DNA from: Qipengyuania sphaerica
Lineage (GTDB): Bacteria > Pseudomonadota > Alphaproteobacteria > Sphingomonadales > Sphingomonadaceae
Length of the DNA: 64,000 bases
NCBI RefSeq assembly: GCF_019711595.1
Contig: NZ_JAIGNR010000001.1
Span: forward strand, 1,178,001-1,242,000
Reading direction: 5' to 3'
The notes beneath the pieces are model-generated. The model saw nothing but the letters and a program-made list of their open reading frames with translations. It made no database searches and was not told where the DNA came from. A program made the position numbers and the translations under genes. Below are positions 1 to 7,988 of this stretch, piece by piece. How positions within the stretch are numbered: position 1 is the first letter of the stretch; each line of letters begins with the position of its first letter.

Positions 1-25
1 CGCTGGTGAAAGAGGGAGATTGAGG

Positions 26-1246
26 ATGAAGAGGCTGCTGGTATCCGGACTGGCCCTGGCGATTGCAGGCTGCGTGAACCTGGTGGAGGCACCCGAGGCA
101 GCGGTCGCACCCCCGGCAGTCACCCAGTCGATGCCTCCGCAGATGGCGAGCCTCGATCCGGCCGACTCGGTTCTGTTCTGGAGCGATGAACGCAGGTCCG
201 CCGCCTTCCGCAGTATGGAAACCATGTTTCCCGGCCTCGAAGTAGCGCCCGCCAATACTCCGCGCGAGCTGCCGAAGGGCGAGGCCTACGGCGGCGAACT
301 CATCCAGGGCCTTTACGGCTATCTCACCCAGCTCGATGCGACGGGGATCATGATCCTTGAAGACGGGAAGGTTCGCTTCGAAGCCTACGCCGACGGCTTC
401 GGCCCGTCGCAGCGCTGGACCAGTTTTTCGGTCGCTAAGAGCTTCACTTCGACTCTGCTGGGCGCTGCCATCGCCGACGGCTCTATCGCCAGCATCGACA
501 CGCCCGTCGTCGCGATCATCCCGGAACTCGCCGGAACCGCCTATGACGGTGTCACTGTGGGGCAGGTCGCCACGATGACGTCCGGCGTGCGCTGGAACGA
601 GGATTACACCGATCCCGACAGCGACGTCGCCAAGATGCTGGCGATCGATCCGGTCGAGGGAGAATCGCAGGTCGTCACCTATGCGCGCACGCTCGAACGG
701 GAAGCGCCGGCGGGCGAGAAGTGGGTCTACAAGACGCTGGAGACCAACCTGCTCGGCCTGATAGTCGAGCGGGCGACGGGTGAAACGCTGGCGAACTACG
801 CAGCGCGCAAGATCGTGGAGCCGGCCGGGTTCGAGGGCAGGCTGTTCTGGATGCAGGACCTGTCAGGGGGCAATATCGGCGGCTGCTGCCTCTCGCTGCG
901 CCTTGCGGATTACGCGCGCTTCGGACAATTCGTGCTCGAAGGCGGCGAGGGCGTGGTGCCTGCCAGCTGGTTCACGACAGCCGGCGCGCCGCTGGTTGCC
1001 TTCGACGGCGATTACAAAGGTTTCGGATATGGCTACCAGTGGTGGACCTATCCCGAGGGCAATTTCGGTGCGCAGGGCATCTTCGGCCAGTCGATCACCA
1101 TCGTTCCGGAATACGACATGGTGGTCGCGATCACGGGCAACTGGCCGACCGCGACGAGCAGCGAACGGCGGGCGACCGCGCAGCAGATGATCAAATTGCT
1201 GACGACGAGCCTGTGGCGCCGCGAGATGGGCGCAGGCAACGAATAG
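26..1246 (+). CDS. Serine hydrolase lipoprotein, class C beta-lactamase / NylB-like family
   Basis: Predicted envelope serine hydrolase of the beta-lactamase/transpeptidase-like fold. The N-terminus is a lipoprotein signal with an AIAGC lipobox (Cys16). The SxxK nucleophile motif SVAK lies near residue 135. The segment around residue 240 (KWVYKTLETNLLG) occupies the place of the YxN motif and resembles 6-aminohexanoate-dimer hydrolase (NylB)/esterase relatives more than true beta-lactamases. The ATG at 26 is preferred over an in-frame TTG at 20 because AGAGGGAG sits 7-8 bases upstream of the ATG. Length (406 aa) is normal for the family. The substrate cannot be read from sequence; an ester or amide is likely. 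Confidence 0.85.
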   Translation: MKRLLVSGLALAIAGCVNLVEAPEAAVAPPAVTQSMPPQMASLDPADSVLFWSDERRSAAFRSMETMFPGLEVAPANTPRELPKGEAYGGELIQGLYGYLTQLDATGIMILEDGKVRFEAYADGFGPSQRWTSFSVAKSFTSTLLGAAIADGSIASIDTPVVAIIPELAGTAYDGVTVGQVATMTSGVRWNEDYTDPDSDVAKMLAIDPVEGESQVVTYARTLEREAPAGEKWVYKTLETNLLGLIVERATGETLANYAARKIVEPAGFEGRLFWMQDLSGGNIGGCCLSLRLADYARFGQFVLEGGEGVVPASWFTTAGAPLVAFDGDYKGFGYGYQWWTYPEGNFGAQGIFGQSITIVPEYDMVVAITGNWPTATSSERRATAQQMIKLLTTSLWRREMGAGNE

Positions 1247-1270
1247 GCTGAAAGCCAAGCCTCAAACGAG

Positions 1271-1303
1271 TGGTGGCCGAGGCTCGAAAGCGCACGGCCA
1301 CCG
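1271..1303. terminator. Hairpin between convergent genes, possible bidirectional terminator
   Basis: TGGTGGCCG (1271-1279) pairs with CGGCCACCG (1295-1303) around a 15-base loop. It lies between the serine hydrolase (plus) and the PilZ gene (minus). Neither side has a clear T-run, so termination is uncertain. Confidence 0.35.
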
Positions 1304-1390
1304 ACGACGAGCCATCCGGACAAGGTTCAGGCCAGGCCCATCAGGCCGCCGCCAAAGCTGTCGGTGTCGTCGCCTTTCTCGCGAGATTTC

Positions 1391-1738
1391 TCAGTAAGGG
1401 CGGTAAGCGCCCTGGCCGCTGTAGCGGGCGAGGATGTTGTCGTGCACGATCGGCGAAAGCAGTTCGCTAAACGCACAGCCGACCATGCAGTTTTCCCACC
1501 ACACGACCTGCGCCTGAAGCGATTCGAGGCCCGGCAGCGTCAGCCAGCACATCTGGCCTTCGTGCATGCGGTTGATCGCAGCGGCCGAGAAGCCCGAAAT
1601 GGAGAGGTCATGCACCACGGTCTGGAATGCACGGCCGCCGCTTGCACGCAGCTGGCCGGGAATGGTGATCTTGGTACGCGGCGCGCACCGATCTTCCTGC
1701 GCGACCATCGTGTAGCGATCTTGCGTCTGATAAGTCAT
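1391..1738 (-). CDS. PilZ domain protein
   Basis: Small cytoplasmic protein (115 aa) consisting of essentially one PilZ domain, the family that binds cyclic di-GMP. The RxxxR motif (RCAPR, near residues 17-21) and the (D/N)xSxxG motif (DLSISG, near residues 44-49) are both present, so ligand binding is plausible. There is no fused effector domain; such single-domain proteins usually act on motility, exopolysaccharide or cell-cycle targets. It is monocistronic, with its own sigma70-like promoter upstream. A second in-frame Met follows a few residues in. Confidence 0.85.
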   Translation of the reverse strand: MTYQTQDRYTMVAQEDRCAPRTKITIPGQLRASGGRAFQTVVHDLSISGFSAAAINRMHEGQMCWLTLPGLESLQAQVVWWENCMVGCAFSELLSPIVHDNILARYSGQGAYRPY

Positions 1739-1804
1739 AGGCGATCCCTTGCCCTGAGTTCGAGTACCGACATCCCGCGAGCTCGGAGAAAAACGCGCGC
1801 GATA

Positions 1805-1833
1805 TTTATAGGAGTGTCGCCGAACGATCTTAA
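1805..1833 (-). promoter_or_regulatory. Sigma70-like promoter for the PilZ gene
   Basis: On the minus strand, TTAAGA (positions 1828-1833) is followed by a 17-base spacer and TATAAA (1805-1810). This is upstream of the PilZ start at 1738 and is the most AT-rich spot in the gap. Matches to the consensus are 4/6 and 5/6. Confidence 0.5.
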
Positions 1834-1853
1834 GGAAAGGTGAGGCCGGAGGG

Positions 1854-2570
1854 TTAACGCGCCTCGTCGACCCGCTCTCGGTGGCCGGTGGGGAAGTCGT
1901 TAACCAGAAGCTCTACGATCCGGGTCGCCACATCCTCGGGCGGCTTTACCGTTGCGGGGTCTTCGCCGGGGTAGGCCTTGGCGCGCATCGCGGTGCGGGT
2001 CGCGCCCGGGTCGATGGTGGCGACACGGACGTTGCCGATCTTCTCGACTTCCTGTGCGTAGGATTCGAGGAGGTTGTCGAAGGCGGCCTTGGTTGCGCCA
2101 TAGGCGGACCAATAGGCACGCGGCTTTTCGCCCACGCTGCTGGTGAGCCCGATCACGCGGCCCGCCTCGGCGCGCTTCAGCAGCGGGTCGAAATTGGCGA
2201 GCAGAGCCTGCGTGGCGAGGAGGTTGGTGGTCACCGCCTGGCTGAACTGCTTGCCGTCGATCTGGGTCACGGGAGTAAGGGCAGGCAGGTAGGCGGCCGA
2301 AATAACCAGCACGTCGAGCTTGTCCCACCGGCTAGCAATTGCCGAGGCGAGGCGGGCGATCCCGTCGCTCTCGCCAAGGTCGACCGGTGCGATGGTGGAT
2401 GCGCCGCCGGCGTCATGGATGTCGTCCTCCACGCGTTCGAGCGCCTTCACGTCGCGGCCCGTCAGCACGACATGCGCGCCCGCGGCCGCCAGGGCCTTGG
2501 CAGTGGCAGCGCCGATGCCCTTGCTGGCGCCCGTGACGAGGGCGAGCTTTCCATCGAGTTTCTTGGTCAT
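1854..2570 (-). CDS. SDR family NAD(P)-dependent oxidoreductase
   Basis: Short-chain dehydrogenase/reductase (238 aa, normal classical SDR size). The nucleotide-binding motif TGASKGIG is at residues 13-20, the catalytic Ser is near 144, and the YxxxK pair is Tyr157/Lys161 (YGATK). The usual NNAG motif is replaced by a degenerate ISAAY. The start codon is one base past the stop codon of purF, so the two are probably co-transcribed, although no purine role is implied. Substrate unknown; sphingomonads carry many such SDRs. Confidence 0.88.
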   Translation of the reverse strand: MTKKLDGKLALVTGASKGIGAATAKALAAAGAHVVLTGRDVKALERVEDDIHDAGGASTIAPVDLGESDGIARLASAIASRWDKLDVLVISAAYLPALTPVTQIDGKQFSQAVTTNLLATQALLANFDPLLKRAEAGRVIGLTSSVGEKPRAYWSAYGATKAAFDNLLESYAQEVEKIGNVRVATIDPGATRTAMRAKAYPGEDPATVKPPEDVATRIVELLVNDFPTGHRERVDEAR

Positions 2571-2571
2571 G

Positions 2572-4044
2572 TCAGGCGACTTTATCTACCGGGAATGCGA
2601 GCTGGGCCTGCTTGTCGTCACGCTTGGCGAGGTCGGTCAGCGATGTGGGATAATCGCCGGTGAAGCAGGCATCGCAGAATTGCGGGCATTCCTTCACCCG
2701 CGGCTTTTCGCCGACGGCGCGGTAAAGCCCGTCGATGCTGACGAAGGCGAGGCTGTCCGCCTTGATGAACTCGCGCATCGGCTCGACATCCATCCGTGCG
2801 GCGAGAAGCTTGCTGCGTTCGGGAGTATCGACGCCGTAGAAACAGCTGTGCGCCGTGGGCGGGCTGGCGACGCGGAAATGGACCTCTGCCGCACCCGCAT
2901 CGCGCATCATCTCGACGATCTGAAGCGAGGTGGTGCCGCGCACGATCGAATCGTCGATCAGCACGATGCGCTTGCCTGCCACCAGGTTGCGGTTGGCATT
3001 GTGCTTGCGCTTCACGCCCGAATGGCGCGCGCCGTCCGAAGGCTGGATGAAGGTACGTCCGACATAGTGCGAGCGGATGATGCCGAGTTCAAACGGAATG
3101 CCCGCTTCCTGCGCGTAGCCGATGGCAGCAGGGACGCCGCTGTCGGGGACAGGGACGACGAGATCCGCCTCGACCGGACTTTCCTTGGCCAGTTCGGAGC
3201 CGATTGCCTTGCGTGCCTCGTAAACGCTGCGTCCGGCGAAGAAGCTGTCCGGGCGACTGAAATAGACGTGTTCGAAAATGCAGGGGCGCGGCTTGTGCGA
3301 GCCGAAGGGATGGAGCGAATCTACGTTTCCGTCGTAATCGACCCTGATGAGTTCGCCCGGTTCGACTTCGCGGATGAGTTCCGCGCCGACCACGTCGAAA
3401 GCCACGCTTTCGCTGGCGAAAACGGTCGCATCGCCGATCTTGCCCATGACCAGCGGGCGGATACCCAGCGGATCGCGGCAGGCGATCATGCCCTCGGGCG
3501 TCATCACGATCAGCGCATAGGCACCTTCGAGCAGGCGCAGCGCGTCGATCAACCGGTCTACGATGGTCGGATAGCGCGAGGTGGCGACGAGGTGGATGAT
3601 GACCTCAGTGTCGGAAGTCGACTGGAAGATCGCACCGCGCCCGACCAGTTCCTTTCGCAGCGTGCCCGCGTTCGAGATATTGCCGTTATGCGCGACAGCA
3701 AAGCCGCCGCTCGCAAGATCGGCGTAGAGCGGCTGCACATTGCGCAGGCCCGCGCCGCCGGTGGTCGAATAGCGCACGTGGCCAGCAGCCATATGGCCGG
3801 GAAGCTCGGCAATCGCTTCTTGGCTGGAGAAATTCTCTGCAACATGGCCGAGGCCGCGGCGGGTGCGGAATTCCGCGCCGTCCCAGGCGACGATCCCGGC
3901 GGCTTCCTGCCCCCGGTGCTGCAGGGCGTGTAGGCCCAGCGCGGTGACGGCGGTGGCGTCGGCAGCGTTGATCGCGCCGAACACGCCGCACTCTTCGCGC
4001 AGCTTGTCTCCATCCGCGTCGAGGAAGGGGTGGGTAAGATTCAT
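2572..4044 (-). CDS. purF: Amidophosphoribosyltransferase
   Basis: First committed step of de novo purine synthesis: PRPP plus glutamine gives 5-phosphoribosylamine. An 18-residue propeptide precedes the nucleophile Cys19 (CGVFG) of the Ntn glutaminase domain. The PRPP-binding motif (VLIDDSIVRGTT) lies near residues 360-371. A C-terminal CPQFCDACF cluster near 450-460 is typical of the Bacillus-type enzyme with a 4Fe-4S centre. Length 490 aa is normal. The gene leads a two-gene minus-strand unit with an SDR; cvpA, a frequent neighbour, is absent here. Confidence 0.97.
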   Translation of the reverse strand: MNLTHPFLDADGDKLREECGVFGAINAADATAVTALGLHALQHRGQEAAGIVAWDGAEFRTRRGLGHVAENFSSQEAIAELPGHMAAGHVRYSTTGGAGLRNVQPLYADLASGGFAVAHNGNISNAGTLRKELVGRGAIFQSTSDTEVIIHLVATSRYPTIVDRLIDALRLLEGAYALIVMTPEGMIACRDPLGIRPLVMGKIGDATVFASESVAFDVVGAELIREVEPGELIRVDYDGNVDSLHPFGSHKPRPCIFEHVYFSRPDSFFAGRSVYEARKAIGSELAKESPVEADLVVPVPDSGVPAAIGYAQEAGIPFELGIIRSHYVGRTFIQPSDGARHSGVKRKHNANRNLVAGKRIVLIDDSIVRGTTSLQIVEMMRDAGAAEVHFRVASPPTAHSCFYGVDTPERSKLLAARMDVEPMREFIKADSLAFVSIDGLYRAVGEKPRVKECPQFCDACFTGDYPTSLTDLAKRDDKQAQLAFPVDKVA

Positions 4045-4215
4045 GAAAGGCCTGTCCGCGCTGCCATTCGGATGCCCGCCCCAATGGCGATGTTACGGCG
4101 CGATTACAAGGTTTGTGAGGCAGGCCGTGGGGGAGATTTTGCAGCCGTTCATTGCGCCGCCACGAAACTCTGCCTAAACGCCCCGCCAACGGATCAACTT
4201 ATCTGACGGGCCGCC
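4045..4215. promoter_or_regulatory. Divergent intergenic region between purF and the lol genes
   Basis: A 171-base gap between two outward-facing genes must hold both promoters. I could not pick out convincing -35/-10 pairs or a purine-regulatory site by eye. Confidence 0.4.
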
Positions 4216-5457
4216 TTGCTGCTTTCACCCTTCGAACGGACCATCGCCAAGCGCTACCTGCTCCCGGGCAGGAGCGAGGCATTCATTGCGCTGGTGGCGG
4301 GCATCTCGATCACCGTCGTGATGCTTTCGGTGGCGATGCTGGTCATCGTGATGAGCGTGATGAACGGCTTTCGCGCCGAACTGCTCGACAAGATCGTGGG
4401 GCTGAACGGCCACGCCATCGTCCAGGCCTATGGCAACCGGATGGATGGCTGGGAGGATATCCTCCAGGAAGTGCGCGAGACGCCAGGAGTTACCGAGGCC
4501 TCTCCGCTGATCGAACAGCCGCTGATGACGACCTTCAACGGGCGGGTGGAAGGCATTCTCGTGCGCGGGAACACCATGCAGGATATCCGTGACCTCGGCG
4601 AAAAGGTGGTCAGCGGGAACATAGAGGGCCTCCAGCCGGGTTCCGGCAAGGTCGCCATCGGTGTGCGGCTCGCCGAGAATATCGGCGCGCGGGTGGGCGA
4701 CACGATTACCGTGATCAATCCGCAGGGCCGTTCCACCCCTTTCGGCACCGTGCCAAGGCAGGTCGGGTATGAGGTCGCCGCGCTTTTCGAGGTCGGCGTC
4801 TACGATTACGACGGTTCCTTCGTCATCATGCCGATGGAAGATGCACAGACCTTGCTGCTGATCGGCGACACGGTCCAGATGATCGAGGTTCAGGTCGAGG
4901 ACCCTGACAATGTCGGCGAAATCCTCGCTCCCGTGCAGGAAAGTCTCGTCGGCAGGGCCGTGGTACGCGACTGGAAGACCATTAATGCCACGCTCTTCGA
5001 AGCCTTGCAGGTCGAGCGCGCAGCCATGGCTTTCGCACTTAGTTTCATGGTCCTGGTCGCGGCCTTTAACATCCTTTCGAGCCTCGTCATGCTGGTGCGC
5101 GCGAAGACCCGCGACATCGCGATCATGCGCACGATGGGCGCCACGCGGCGCAGCCTGACGAAGATTTTTGTCACGACCGGTTTCACGGTCGGCGCGCTCG
5201 GCACCATCGCCGGACTGATCCTTGGTGCGCTTGTCCTCGGGTTCCGCGAGCAGATCGTGAAGGGCATCAGCTGGCTGACCGGCGCGGATCTCTGGGACCC
5301 GCAGGTCCGCTTCCTCAGCACCATCCCTTCCAAGCCCGATCCGCTCGAGATCGCCATGATCGTCGGTCTTGCGCTGGTGATGAGCTTCCTTGCCACGCTC
5401 TATCCCGCATTGAAGGCGGCGAGCACCGATCCGGTGCAGGTGCTGCGCTATGAGTAA
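4216..5457 (+). CDS. lolC: Lipoprotein-releasing ABC transporter permease, LolC/LolE family
   Basis: Inner-membrane permease that extracts mature outer-membrane lipoproteins and passes them to LolA. The 413-aa protein has the expected topology: one N-terminal membrane segment (about 22-48), a large periplasmic domain, and three C-terminal segments (about 275-300, 318-345, 375-398) in an FtsX-like domain. The start is a TTG; the alignment-typical beginning ([13 protein letters not shown]) supports it. It overlaps lolD by 8 bases. Only one permease gene is present, suggesting a homodimeric (LolF-like) arrangement rather than a LolC/LolE heterodimer. Confidence 0.92.
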   Translation: MLLSPFERTIAKRYLLPGRSEAFIALVAGISITVVMLSVAMLVIVMSVMNGFRAELLDKIVGLNGHAIVQAYGNRMDGWEDILQEVRETPGVTEASPLIEQPLMTTFNGRVEGILVRGNTMQDIRDLGEKVVSGNIEGLQPGSGKVAIGVRLAENIGARVGDTITVINPQGRSTPFGTVPRQVGYEVAALFEVGVYDYDGSFVIMPMEDAQTLLLIGDTVQMIEVQVEDPDNVGEILAPVQESLVGRAVVRDWKTINATLFEALQVERAAMAFALSFMVLVAAFNILSSLVMLVRAKTRDIAIMRTMGATRRSLTKIFVTTGFTVGALGTIAGLILGALVLGFREQIVKGISWLTGADLWDPQVRFLSTIPSKPDPLEIAMIVGLALVMSFLATLYPALKAASTDPVQVLRYE

Positions 5458-6136
5458 CGCTCACATGCGTCCCGTCGTCGAACTCCGCGACCTGACCCGT
5501 AGCTTCGAGCAGGGCGGGGTGCGCATCGACGTGCTGCGCGGCGTGAACCTCGATGTCATGCCGGGCGAGATCGTGGCGCTCCTCGGACCATCGGGTTCGG
5601 GCAAATCGACCCTGCTGCAGGCAGTCGGCCTCCTTGAAGGCGGGTTCGGCGGAGAAATCGTTATCGCCGGTCATTCGGCGGAGAAAAGCGATGCCAATGC
5701 GCGCACCGCGCTGCGCCGCGACCACCTCGGCTTTGTCTACCAGTTCCACCACCTGCTGCCCGATTTCGACGCGCGTGAGAATGTCGTCCTGCCGCAATTG
5801 GTGGCAGGCGTCCCTCGCGGCGATGCGGAAAGCCGGGCGGAAGAGCTTCTCTCCGCCCTCGGGCTCGCCCATCGCCTCGATCACCGCCCCAGCCAGCTAT
5901 CGGGCGGCGAGCAGCAGCGCGTAGCGGTTGCTCGCGGCCTCGCCAACCGGCCCGATCTCGTGCTTGCCGATGAACCCACGGGCAATCTCGACGAGGCGAC
6001 TTCGGACAAGGTGCTCGAGCAATTCCTGTCGCTGGTTCGCGGCGAGGGCAGCGCCGCCCTGATCGCAACGCATAACGAGCGACTTGCCGCACGGATGGAC
6101 CGTGTGGTGCGCCTTCACGAGGGCGTGCTCGAATAG
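5450..6136 (+). CDS. lolD: Lipoprotein-releasing ABC transporter ATP-binding protein
   Basis: ATPase partner of the upstream permease. Walker [10 protein letters not shown] is at residues 46-54, the signature LSGGEQQR near 150, and Walker B LVLADEP near 168-174. Length 228 aa is typical of LolD/MacB-type ATPases. Its ATG lies inside the end of the permease gene (ATGAGTAA), so translation is coupled. An alternative Met is at residue 6. Confidence 0.95.
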   Translation: MSNAHMRPVVELRDLTRSFEQGGVRIDVLRGVNLDVMPGEIVALLGPSGSGKSTLLQAVGLLEGGFGGEIVIAGHSAEKSDANARTALRRDHLGFVYQFHHLLPDFDARENVVLPQLVAGVPRGDAESRAEELLSALGLAHRLDHRPSQLSGGEQQRVAVARGLANRPDLVLADEPTGNLDEATSDKVLEQFLSLVRGEGSAALIATHNERLAARMDRVVRLHEGVLE

Positions 6137-6160
6137 CGGACCCCAAAGCCGGTTTGTCCG
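6137..6160 (+). terminator. Weak hairpin after lolD
   Basis: CGGAC (6137-6141) and GTCCG (6156-6160) flank an imperfect inner stem. There is only a short TT after it, so this may be a weak terminator or a chance fold. Confidence 0.3.
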
Positions 6161-6185
6161 TTAGGCATGCAAAAGGAGTATTTGC

Positions 6186-6464
6186 ATGACCGACCATCCC
6201 AGCACCTTCAAAGGCAATGGCTGCCACCGTGAAGGCATCCAGTGGGACGACCGCGCCGAACTGCACCGCGAAGGCGACGGTGACGGCGTGCTCGATGCAG
6301 CGAAGGGGCTGAGGTCGGGCACGTTCGCGGAACTGATCAGCCACGTGATGATGATGTCGGAAAGCGAACGCTCGCTCTACTACATCGAAAAACTCGGCGA
6401 CCGCGAATATCACGCCGCCGAGATTGCGGAACTCTCGCAACGTAGCGATTTTCCCCGCTCGTAG
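6186..6464 (+). CDS. Hypothetical protein (92 aa)
   Basis: Not recognised. A strong AAAGGAG 6-7 bases before the ATG supports it as a real gene. The protein is soluble, His- and acid-rich at the N-terminus, and ends in an amphipathic stretch. It has no membrane segment, signal peptide or known motif. It lies between lolD and a secreted protein gene, with short gaps on both sides. The opposite strand carries a longer open frame, but that frame also runs through lolD and is a GC artefact. Confidence 0.6.
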   Translation: MTDHPSTFKGNGCHREGIQWDDRAELHREGDGDGVLDAAKGLRSGTFAELISHVMMMSESERSLYYIEKLGDREYHAAEIAELSQRSDFPRS

Positions 6465-6542
6465 TCGGGTATCGGCGGTTCGCAGAGACGGGTTGGCCTT
6501 ATCCGGCTGTACGGTTAGCCTGTCTGTCAGGGAGGACTGCAT

Positions 6543-7067
6543 ATGCTCGCATCGATACTCACCTTGTTCATCGCCCAGGCCGCCGCTGCCGAGGCTCCGG
6601 CCACGCCCCCGTCGCCTCCACCCAAGTGCGAAGGTGCCCATCACGAGGCGTTCGATTTCTGGGTAGGCGAATGGGATGTCTATCCCAACGCCGAGGGCAC
6701 GCCGGACAAGGTGGCGGACAGCCGGATCGAAAAGGTGAGCGCCGGCTGTGCGATCCGCGAGACATGGATGCCCTTGCAGGGCCGTGGCGGTTCGAGCCTC
6801 AGTGCCTACGACCCCAAGACCGAAGGCTGGCACCAGCTGTGGGTCGGCGGCCAGCCCGGCCGGACTTTCTTCGATGGCGGGCCGGTCAACGGGAAGATGA
6901 TCCTGACCGGCCATTGGGGCAAGGCGCAGGATGGAACGCCTTTGCTGGTGCGAATGACATATAGCTTGCAGGACGACGGCAGCGTGCGCCAACACGGCCA
7001 GGCCAGCAAGGACCAGGGCCTTACATGGGTCGACTATTTCGACCTGATCTACCGACGCAAGGAATGA
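6543..7067 (+). CDS. Secreted protein, DUF1579-like
   Basis: A 174-aa protein with a short N-terminal signal peptide (hydrophobic residues 3-18) followed by a Pro-rich linker. The motif HEAFDFWVGEWDVYP near residue 38 is characteristic of a widespread uncharacterised family (DUF1579-like) with a beta-barrel, lipocalin-like prediction. GGGAGG precedes the ATG. It ends just before the glutathione peroxidase start, so the two are probably co-transcribed. Function unknown. Confidence 0.72.
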   Translation: MLASILTLFIAQAAAAEAPATPPSPPPKCEGAHHEAFDFWVGEWDVYPNAEGTPDKVADSRIEKVSAGCAIRETWMPLQGRGGSSLSAYDPKTEGWHQLWVGGQPGRTFFDGGPVNGKMILTGHWGKAQDGTPLLVRMTYSLQDDGSVRQHGQASKDQGLTWVDYFDLIYRRKE

Positions 7068-7072
7068 ACCGA

Positions 7073-7552
7073 ATGACCAGCATTGCCGATTTCACCGTCG
7101 CCACCAACAAGGGCGACGAACTCGATCTGAAGGAGAAACTCGGCAAGGTGCTGCTGGTGGTGAACACCGCGAGTAAATGCGGATTTACCCCGCAATACGA
7201 CGGTCTTGAGAAGCTTTACCAGGATTATGGCGACAAGGGCTTCGAGGTGCTCGCCTTTCCCTGCAACCAGTTCGGCGGTCAGGAACCGGGCGATGCGGGC
7301 GAAATCGAGCAGTTCTGCAAGGTGAACTTCGGCCTCACCTTCCCGCTGATGCAGAAGGTCGAGGTCAATGGCGACAATGCCAGCCCGCTGTTCGACTGGA
7401 TGAAGAAGGAAGCCCCCGGCCTGATGGGCTCGAAGACGATCAAGTGGAACTTCACCAAGTTCCTGATCGACCGCGAGGGCAATGTCGTGAAGCGTTACGG
7501 TCCGGCCGACGCGCCGGCGGGCATCGCGAAGGATATCGAGAAGCTGCTGTAA
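7073..7552 (+). CDS. Glutathione peroxidase
   Basis: Thiol peroxidase of the GPx/BtuE family, reducing hydroperoxides with thioredoxin or glutathione. The peroxidatic residue is Cys36 in the NTASKCGFTPQ motif (cysteine, not selenocysteine). The conserved FPCNQFGGQEPG and WNFTKFLID motifs carry the Gln and Trp of the catalytic tetrad. Length is 159 aa. Upstream in-frame ATGs exist at 7025 and 7064, but AAGGA lies about 9 bases before 7073 and family members start at this point. Confidence 0.95.
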   Translation: MTSIADFTVATNKGDELDLKEKLGKVLLVVNTASKCGFTPQYDGLEKLYQDYGDKGFEVLAFPCNQFGGQEPGDAGEIEQFCKVNFGLTFPLMQKVEVNGDNASPLFDWMKKEAPGLMGSKTIKWNFTKFLIDREGNVVKRYGPADAPAGIAKDIEKLL

Positions 7553-7583
7553 CTATCCGGAGAGGGTCAGCGAAGGTCACGCC

Positions 7584-7913
7584 ATGCTAGCCGATCTCAA
7601 CCAGTGGTTTCTCTCGCTCGGCGCCGAATATGGCGTGAACCCTTACATATTCGGGGGCATTTACGTTGGCGCCATCCCGTTCTTCCTCGCTTCGATCGCA
7701 TGGTTGGTGAAGCGCGCGAGGGCAGGGCAATCGACCGTCCTGCCGACCATGGTGGCGGGGTTCTTTTTCGTTTCGGCCTATATCTATCTCGCCATTGCCG
7801 GGCGGAATATCCCCGTCTGGGTATGGATCTTCCTCGCCGCCCTGATCGCCTACGGAGCATGGTCGACCATCCGCGATACGCGCAGGAAAATTGCCGCTCC
7901 GCCGGAAGAGTGA
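7584..7913 (+). CDS. Small inner-membrane protein (109 aa)
   Basis: Not recognised beyond topology. Three hydrophobic segments (about residues 18-40, 52-70, 76-94) are separated by a basic loop (VKRARAGQ) and followed by a basic, cytoplasmic C-terminus. The Trp/aromatic pattern fits an integral membrane protein of a family found in alphaproteobacteria. It lies 31 bases after the peroxidase gene. Confidence 0.7.
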   Translation: MLADLNQWFLSLGAEYGVNPYIFGGIYVGAIPFFLASIAWLVKRARAGQSTVLPTMVAGFFFVSAYIYLAIAGRNIPVWVWIFLAALIAYGAWSTIRDTRRKIAAPPEE

Positions 7914-7915
7914 TT

Positions 7916-7936
7916 TTCTCCACAAGCGGTGGAGAA
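7916..7936 (+). terminator. Hairpin after the small membrane protein gene
   Basis: A perfect 8-bp stem TTCTCCAC/GTGGAGAA with a 5-base loop starts 3 bases after the stop codon and precedes dnaE. There is no T-run downstream, so it may be a weak terminator or an mRNA-stabilising stem. Confidence 0.45.
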
Positions 7937-7988
7937 TAACCGCCTTCCAGCGCTTTGAGATTGACGCGCAAAATCCTACCTTGCGCAG

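Noticed and set aside
2320-3933. Plus-strand frame across SDR and purF
   Set aside because: It is antisense to two well-supported genes.
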